A stretch of DNA of 9,184 nucleotides from PS1 clade bacterium (GTDB taxonomy: Bacteria > Pseudomonadota > Alphaproteobacteria > RS24): assembly GCA_016779015.1 (NCBI GenBank), contig JADHOK010000051.1:1-9184 (forward strand), written 5' to 3'. The position numbers were made by a program, and so were the translations under genes. The notes beneath the pieces are model-generated. The model had not been told where the DNA came from. It saw only the letters and a program-made list of their open reading frames with translations, and searched no databases. Shown one piece after another: positions 6,189 through 9,184 of this stretch (positions are counted from its first letter, which is position 1; each line of letters starts with the position of its first letter).

Positions 6189-6822
6189 CCCGAAAGCCAA
6201 TGCCGCCGGCAATCTTGCCGCCGACCGCATCGACCTGCAACTGATCGCCGATATGGTGGCGCCGGGCAGCAAGGTGCTGGATATTGGCTGCGGCGATGGC
6301 ACACTTTTGGAATTGTTGGTCAAGCAACACGGGGTCGATGCGCGCGGTCTCGAATTGAGCCAGAGCGGCGTCAATAATTGCGTGGCGCGCGGGCTTTCCG
6401 TCGTGCAGGGCAATGCCGATACCGATCTGTCTTATTATCCAGATAATGGTTTCGACACGGTTATTTTGAGCCAGACGCTGCAGGCGACGCAGCGCCCGCA
6501 TGATGTGTTGCGCGAAATGGCGCGCATCGGCAAACGGCTGATTGTCTCCATCCCCAATTTCGGCCATTGGCGGGTGCGTCTCGACTTGTTGGTGAAAGGC
6601 CGCATGCCGGTCACCGGCACGCTCAATGCGAGCTGGTATGAGACCGCCAATATCCATTTATGCACCCTCACCGACTTCACCCAATTATGCGATGTGCTGG
6701 GGCTGTCGGTCGAAAGTTGCACCACATTATCGCGCGGCAAAGCCAAGGCGCTGCCGGGCCGCACCACGCGGCGCGCCAATTTACTCGCTGAGCAAGGCGT
6801 GTTTGTCCTAACGCGCAGCTAG
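6181..6822 (+). CDS. metW: Methionine biosynthesis protein MetW
   Basis: MetW is a small class I methyltransferase-fold protein encoded next to metX in many proteobacteria and thought to support homoserine acylation; its own reaction is not established to my knowledge. With the ATG at 6181 it has 213 residues. Visible are the SAM-binding motif KVLDIGCGDGTLLELL (31-46), an acidic strand end in ARGLELS (54-60), and the strongly family-specific stretch IPNFGHWRVRLDLLVKGRMPVT (124-145) followed by WYETANIHLCTLTDF (152-166). The start at 6181 gives an 8-bp overlap with metX and has GGTGG (6171-6175) upstream. An ATG at 6169 and a GTG at 6178 are in-frame alternatives, so the true N-terminus may be up to four residues longer. 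The TAG stop overlaps the stop of the convergent gene. Confidence 0.92.
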   Translation: MIDPKANAAGNLAADRIDLQLIADMVAPGSKVLDIGCGDGTLLELLVKQHGVDARGLELSQSGVNNCVARGLSVVQGNADTDLSYYPDNGFDTVILSQTLQATQRPHDVLREMARIGKRLIVSIPNFGHWRVRLDLLVKGRMPVTGTLNASWYETANIHLCTLTDFTQLCDVLGLSVESCTTLSRGKAKALPGRTTRRANLLAEQGVFVLTRS

Positions 6823-7577
6823 GCTTTTTCACCGGAGCCGGTAAGCGGAAACCGCGTCGCCGAAAGCGCCGGACGCACCACGGCGGCTTGGCGATAACGC
6901 AGCGCCATTTTAGAGCCGGTCGGGGCCGGTACTTTTTTGATCGCCTCCATCAACCACACCCCGCCCAGTTGCGGCAGCACAAAAGCGCCAGCATGGTCGA
7001 GCCAAGCCAAAGAGGTCAAAAGCCGCTGCGGCACAAAAGGCGGCAATAAAAGCGCCGGTCGGCTGCGCCCCGGCACAAAACCGGTGCGCCGCATCAGGCG
7101 AAGCATTTGCCCCGACGAAAAAGGTCGTCCGGTGCCGAACGGCGTCGCATCGCGCCGCGCCCACAGCCCGCGCCGATTGGCGACAATGAACAGGGCGCGG
7201 CCATTCGGCACCAAAACCCGCCAAGTCTCCTGCATCAGCCCATCGAGATGATTGGCCGCCTCCAATCCGTGCAGCATAATCAGCCGATTGACGCTTTCAG
7301 CGCGCAGCGGCCATTGCCCCTCATCGCCCAGCACCAATGGCGGGTCACCGGCCTGCGGTGCCAGCGCGCCCTGTTGCGCCGGCATTAAGAAATGCCAAGC
7401 CGCGTCGGGCCATAAGCCATGCCGCAAAGGTAGACCATAGCCATAAGCCAGCACCGATTCATTGGCGGCCGCGGCCTCGGGCCAGATGCGCATAATATGC
7501 TGCGTCAGGCGCGATGCCACATGCGCGCCCAAAGGCCCGTCATAAAAGCGCGTCAAATCGACAATATCGACAGCCAT
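6819..7577 (-). CDS. Class I SAM-dependent methyltransferase-like protein (degenerate SAM motif)
   Basis: This 252-residue protein resembles the methyltransferase-like proteins (Methyltransf_11 type) that I recall beside gloB in alphaproteobacteria. The substrate is unknown. The expected glycine-rich SAM loop is replaced by SVLAYGYGLPL (41-51): the usual acidic residue and GxGxG pattern are not intact. Later blocks are more recognisable: QWPLRAESVNRLIMLHGLE (88-106), ETWRVLVPNGRALFIVANRRGLWARRDATPFG (117-148) and GRPFSSGQMLRLMRRTGF (150-167). The middle and end include a moderately hydrophobic stretch, LLLPPFVPQRLLTSLAWL. The ATG at 7577-7575 follows GAGGGAAAG. The gene is divergent from gloB, sharing a 66-bp promoter region, and ends inside the metW stop codon. 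It could be an active but divergent methyltransferase or a non-catalytic relative. Confidence 0.75.
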   Translation of the reverse strand: MAVDIVDLTRFYDGPLGAHVASRLTQHIMRIWPEAAAANESVLAYGYGLPLRHGLWPDAAWHFLMPAQQGALAPQAGDPPLVLGDEGQWPLRAESVNRLIMLHGLEAANHLDGLMQETWRVLVPNGRALFIVANRRGLWARRDATPFGTGRPFSSGQMLRLMRRTGFVPGRSRPALLLPPFVPQRLLTSLAWLDHAGAFVLPQLGGVWLMEAIKKVPAPTGSKMALRYRQAAVVRPALSATRFPLTGSGEKA

Positions 7578-7580
7578 TTC

Positions 7581-7630
7581 TTTCCCTCGTCTGCGCTTTC
7601 ACACTATAGTGCAGTCAGACAAAATGAAAA
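7581..7630. promoter_or_regulatory. Candidate bidirectional promoter with a palindromic -10 region
   Basis: The perfect 10-bp palindrome CACTATAGTG lies at 7602-7611 in the 66-bp gap between divergent genes. It reads TATAGT, a five-of-six match to the -10 consensus, on both strands: 7605-7610 plus and 7608-7603 minus. For the minus strand a TTTTCA (7630-7625) lies 16 bp upstream. For the plus strand the -35 position (about 7581-7587) is weak. Predicted leaders are short, about 20-30 nt, and each carries a ribosome-binding site. The palindrome could also be a small operator. Confidence 0.45.
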
Positions 7631-7643
7631 CGGGAGCGAACCC

Positions 7644-8423
7644 ATGTCACAGAACAAAAGCAGCGCGCTGGAGATTTTGCAGTTTCCTTGTCTCAGCGAT
7701 AATTACGGCTTTTTGGTTCACGATAATGAAAGCGGCGAGACCGCGTGCATCGACACGCCGGAAACCGCGCCAATATTGGCGGCGCTGGAACAAAAAGGCT
7801 GGCAGCTAACGCAGATTTGGAACACCCATCATCATTACGACCACGCCGGTAATAATGAAGAGATTAAACGCGCCACCGGCTGCACCATTACCGGCCCGGC
7901 CGGTGAGGCCGATAAAATTCCGGCCATTGACCGCGCCGTCGATGATGGCGACACAGTGATGCTGGGGGCGCATGAAGCGCGTATCCTAAATGTCGGCGGC
8001 CACACATTGGGCCATATTGCCTATCATATGGACGGCCATGCTTTTGTCGGCGACAGTCTGTTCGCGCTGGGTTGCGGGCGGGTGTTTGAAGGCACTATGG
8101 CGCAAATGTGGGACAGCCTGCAAAAGCTCGCCGCCCTGCCCGATGGCACACAGATTTATTGCGCCCATGAATATACCGCCGGCAATGCCGCTTTCGCGGT
8201 CACCATCGACCCTGACAATGCGGCGCTGAGGGCCCGCGTGAGAGAAATCACTGCCTTGCGCGCCGCCGATAAACCCACCGTGCCGACCGAGATTGCATTG
8301 GAGCGCGCTACCAATCCTTTCCTGCGCGCCACAGACGCTGCCGTGCAAGCGCATCTCAATATGAGCGGTGCGGCGGCGGCCGATGTATTCGCCGAAATTC
8401 GCCAGCGCAAGGATAATTTTTAA
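7644..8423 (+). CDS. gloB: Hydroxyacylglutathione hydrolase (glyoxalase II)
   Basis: Glyoxalase II hydrolyses S-D-lactoylglutathione to D-lactate and glutathione, the second step of methylglyoxal detoxification in the cytoplasm. The 259-residue protein is a metallo-beta-lactamase-fold enzyme with all expected metal ligands: THHHYDH (His62, His64, Asp66, His67), His120 in GGHTLGH, Asp137 in GDSLFALGCGRVFEG and His175 in CAHEYTAGN. The C-terminal glutathione-binding domain is present, including PTVPTEIALERATNPFLR (211-228). The ATG at 7644 has GGGAG at 7632-7636 with 7-nt spacing. The frame is open further upstream to 7497, but that part overlaps the divergent gene and lacks family similarity. 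The stop TAA shares a base with the start of the next gene. The glyoxalase role implies a glutathione-using organism, as expected for an alphaproteobacterium. Confidence 0.96.
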   Translation: MSQNKSSALEILQFPCLSDNYGFLVHDNESGETACIDTPETAPILAALEQKGWQLTQIWNTHHHYDHAGNNEEIKRATGCTITGPAGEADKIPAIDRAVDDGDTVMLGAHEARILNVGGHTLGHIAYHMDGHAFVGDSLFALGCGRVFEGTMAQMWDSLQKLAALPDGTQIYCAHEYTAGNAAFAVTIDPDNAALRARVREITALRAADKPTVPTEIALERATNPFLRATDAAVQAHLNMSGAAAADVFAEIRQRKDNF

Positions 8424-9184
8424 TGGTTGATAGCGCTGCCGCGCGCGGTGATTTATTGCGTTATGTCGCCCCATCCGGAGCGCTGGTTGAGGAGATAGGC
8501 TGGGTTGACCCTGAAGCTGCGTTTCTGCCCCATGCAGCGCGTGACGCCAGCCTTTGGCTCGACAGTTCTGACCCGACGCATGAGGCGGCGCGCTATAGTT
8601 TCATCGCTCTCGACCCATATAAAAAACTGAGTTTTAAGGCCGGCAACGCTAAAGCCGGTGTCGCCGCCGTCCAAAGCGAGCTCGATGCGCACCGCGCTTT
8701 ATGGGGCGCGTTGCCGCCCGCCATAGACGCGCAAGTGCCGCCCTTTCGCGGCGGTGCGGCGGGGCTGTTCGCCTATGATTTGGGGCTTGGACTTGAAAAC
8801 GCATTTGCCGCAAAAGCACCACCGATAGATGAAAGCGACGCGCTGGCCATCGGGCTTTACGCAACCGTTCTGGCTTTCGACCATCGCGACCGACGCTGCT
8901 TCATTATCGCCACCGGCTTGCCGCATGACAGCGCCGCCGCTAGGGCCGATGCGGCACGGCAAGAAATTTCAATGTGGCAGCAACGCCTGACCGGTGTCCC
9001 CCATCAGACCTTGCCGCCACCACCGGCAGCACCGGCTCTGGCCGCGCCGCCGCACAGCAATTTTTCCAAAGTCGCCTATTGTCAGGCGGTCGCCGATTTG
9101 GTCGAGCATATTCTGGACGGCGATATATTTCAGGCCAATTTGGCGCAATGCTATGACGCTCGACTGGGCGCAGACGACACGGCG
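8423..9184 (+). CDS. pabB: Aminodeoxychorismate synthase component I-like (PabB/TrpE family), 3' truncated
   Basis: The first 254 residues of a chorismate-using enzyme of the PabB/TrpE family are visible; the frame is open to the window end. PabB converts chorismate and ammonia to 4-amino-4-deoxychorismate for folate synthesis. Seen here: LWLDSSDPTHEAARYSFIA (44-62), like the family's L-(D/E)-S-(A/S) inhibitor-site region, then PPFRGGAAGLFAYDLGLGLE (106-125), a Pro/Ala-rich linker near 196-210, and the start of the chorismate-binding domain, FSKVAYCQAV (214-223) and HILDGDIFQANLAQ (229-242), where TrpE and PabB carry GDIFQ(V/A)NL. The short N-terminus and DPTHE-type block favour PabB over TrpE. 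The start ATG overlaps the gloB stop in TAATG, with AAGGA at 8409-8413, so translation may be coupled. The catalytic C-terminal half and any fused lyase domain lie outside the window. Confidence 0.82.
   Translation, partial: MVDSAAARGDLLRYVAPSGALVEEIGWVDPEAAFLPHAARDASLWLDSSDPTHEAARYSFIALDPYKKLSFKAGNAKAGVAAVQSELDAHRALWGALPPAIDAQVPPFRGGAAGLFAYDLGLGLENAFAAKAPPIDESDALAIGLYATVLAFDHRDRRCFIIATGLPHDSAAARADAARQEISMWQQRLTGVPHQTLPPPPAAPALAAPPHSNFSKVAYCQAVADLVEHILDGDIFQANLAQCYDARLGADDTA

Noticed and set aside
6822..6845. Terminator downstream of metW (CTTTTT plus ACCGGAGCCGGT)
   Set aside because: On the plus strand the T-run precedes the hairpin, and on the minus strand the hairpin is followed by A residues; the order is wrong for an intrinsic terminator in either direction, and the loop is too small.
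7497..7643. N-terminal extension of gloB
   Set aside because: The in-frame codons overlap the start of the divergent gene and the promoter. Family similarity and a good Shine-Dalgarno site point to the ATG at 7644.
1..9184. Mobile elements, CRISPR array, phage genes, tRNA or rRNA
   Set aside because: No spaced direct repeats, transposase-like or phage-like proteins, or stable-RNA-like stretches were seen; the window is almost entirely filled with metabolic and envelope genes of uniform base character.

Overview
The window looks like a core chromosomal segment of an alphaproteobacterium. The DNA is moderately GC-rich and densely packed, with many 1-8 bp gene overlaps. The gene order (ftsX, a YdcF-type protein and a DUF2125 protein, then tyrA-hisC-chorismate mutase, divergent metX-metW, then a methyltransferase divergent from gloB) matches an arrangement I recall from Rhodospirillales-like and rhizobial genomes. 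No species can be named. I see no phage, insertion sequence, CRISPR array, rRNA or tRNA.

Layout. (1) 2-2105, plus strand: the C-terminal part of the division/ABC protein FtsX, a membrane-anchored YdcF/DUF218 protein and a membrane-anchored DUF2125 protein, all tightly spaced. (2) 2132-4862, minus strand: a three-gene aromatic operon transcribed in the order chorismate mutase, hisC, tyrA, joined by 4-bp ATGA and GTGA stop/start overlaps. Together these carry chorismate to prephenate to 4-hydroxyphenylpyruvate to tyrosine. (3) 4863-5027: a 165-bp divergent intergenic region with a good minus-strand promoter, a GC-rich leader hairpin and a weaker plus-strand promoter. (4) 5028-6822, plus strand: metX and metW, overlapping, for the first committed step of methionine synthesis. 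(5) 6819-7577, minus strand: a methyltransferase-like protein that meets metW tail to tail in a shared CTAG. (6) 7578-7643: a short divergent promoter region whose -10 box lies in a perfect 10-bp palindrome. (7) 7644-9184, plus strand: glyoxalase II (gloB) and a PabB/TrpE-type chorismate enzyme running off the window end; their stop and start codons overlap in TAATG.

Most of the content is ordinary housekeeping metabolism. The observation most worth checking is at 4140-4184. Three 15-bp tandem repeats at the 3' end of the chorismate mutase gene each place an A7 tract in exact phase as a -1 slippery heptamer. The -1 frame stays open into hisC, while the +1 frame is closed by a stop in every repeat, so a minor chorismate mutase-HisC fusion protein is formally possible. 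Other points of note are a hairpin with an overlapping aromatic-rich mini-ORF in the leader of the same operon, the symmetric promoter upstream of gloB, and two proteins with unusual domain features: the uncharacterised C-terminal half of the chorismate mutase and the degenerate SAM motif of the methyltransferase.
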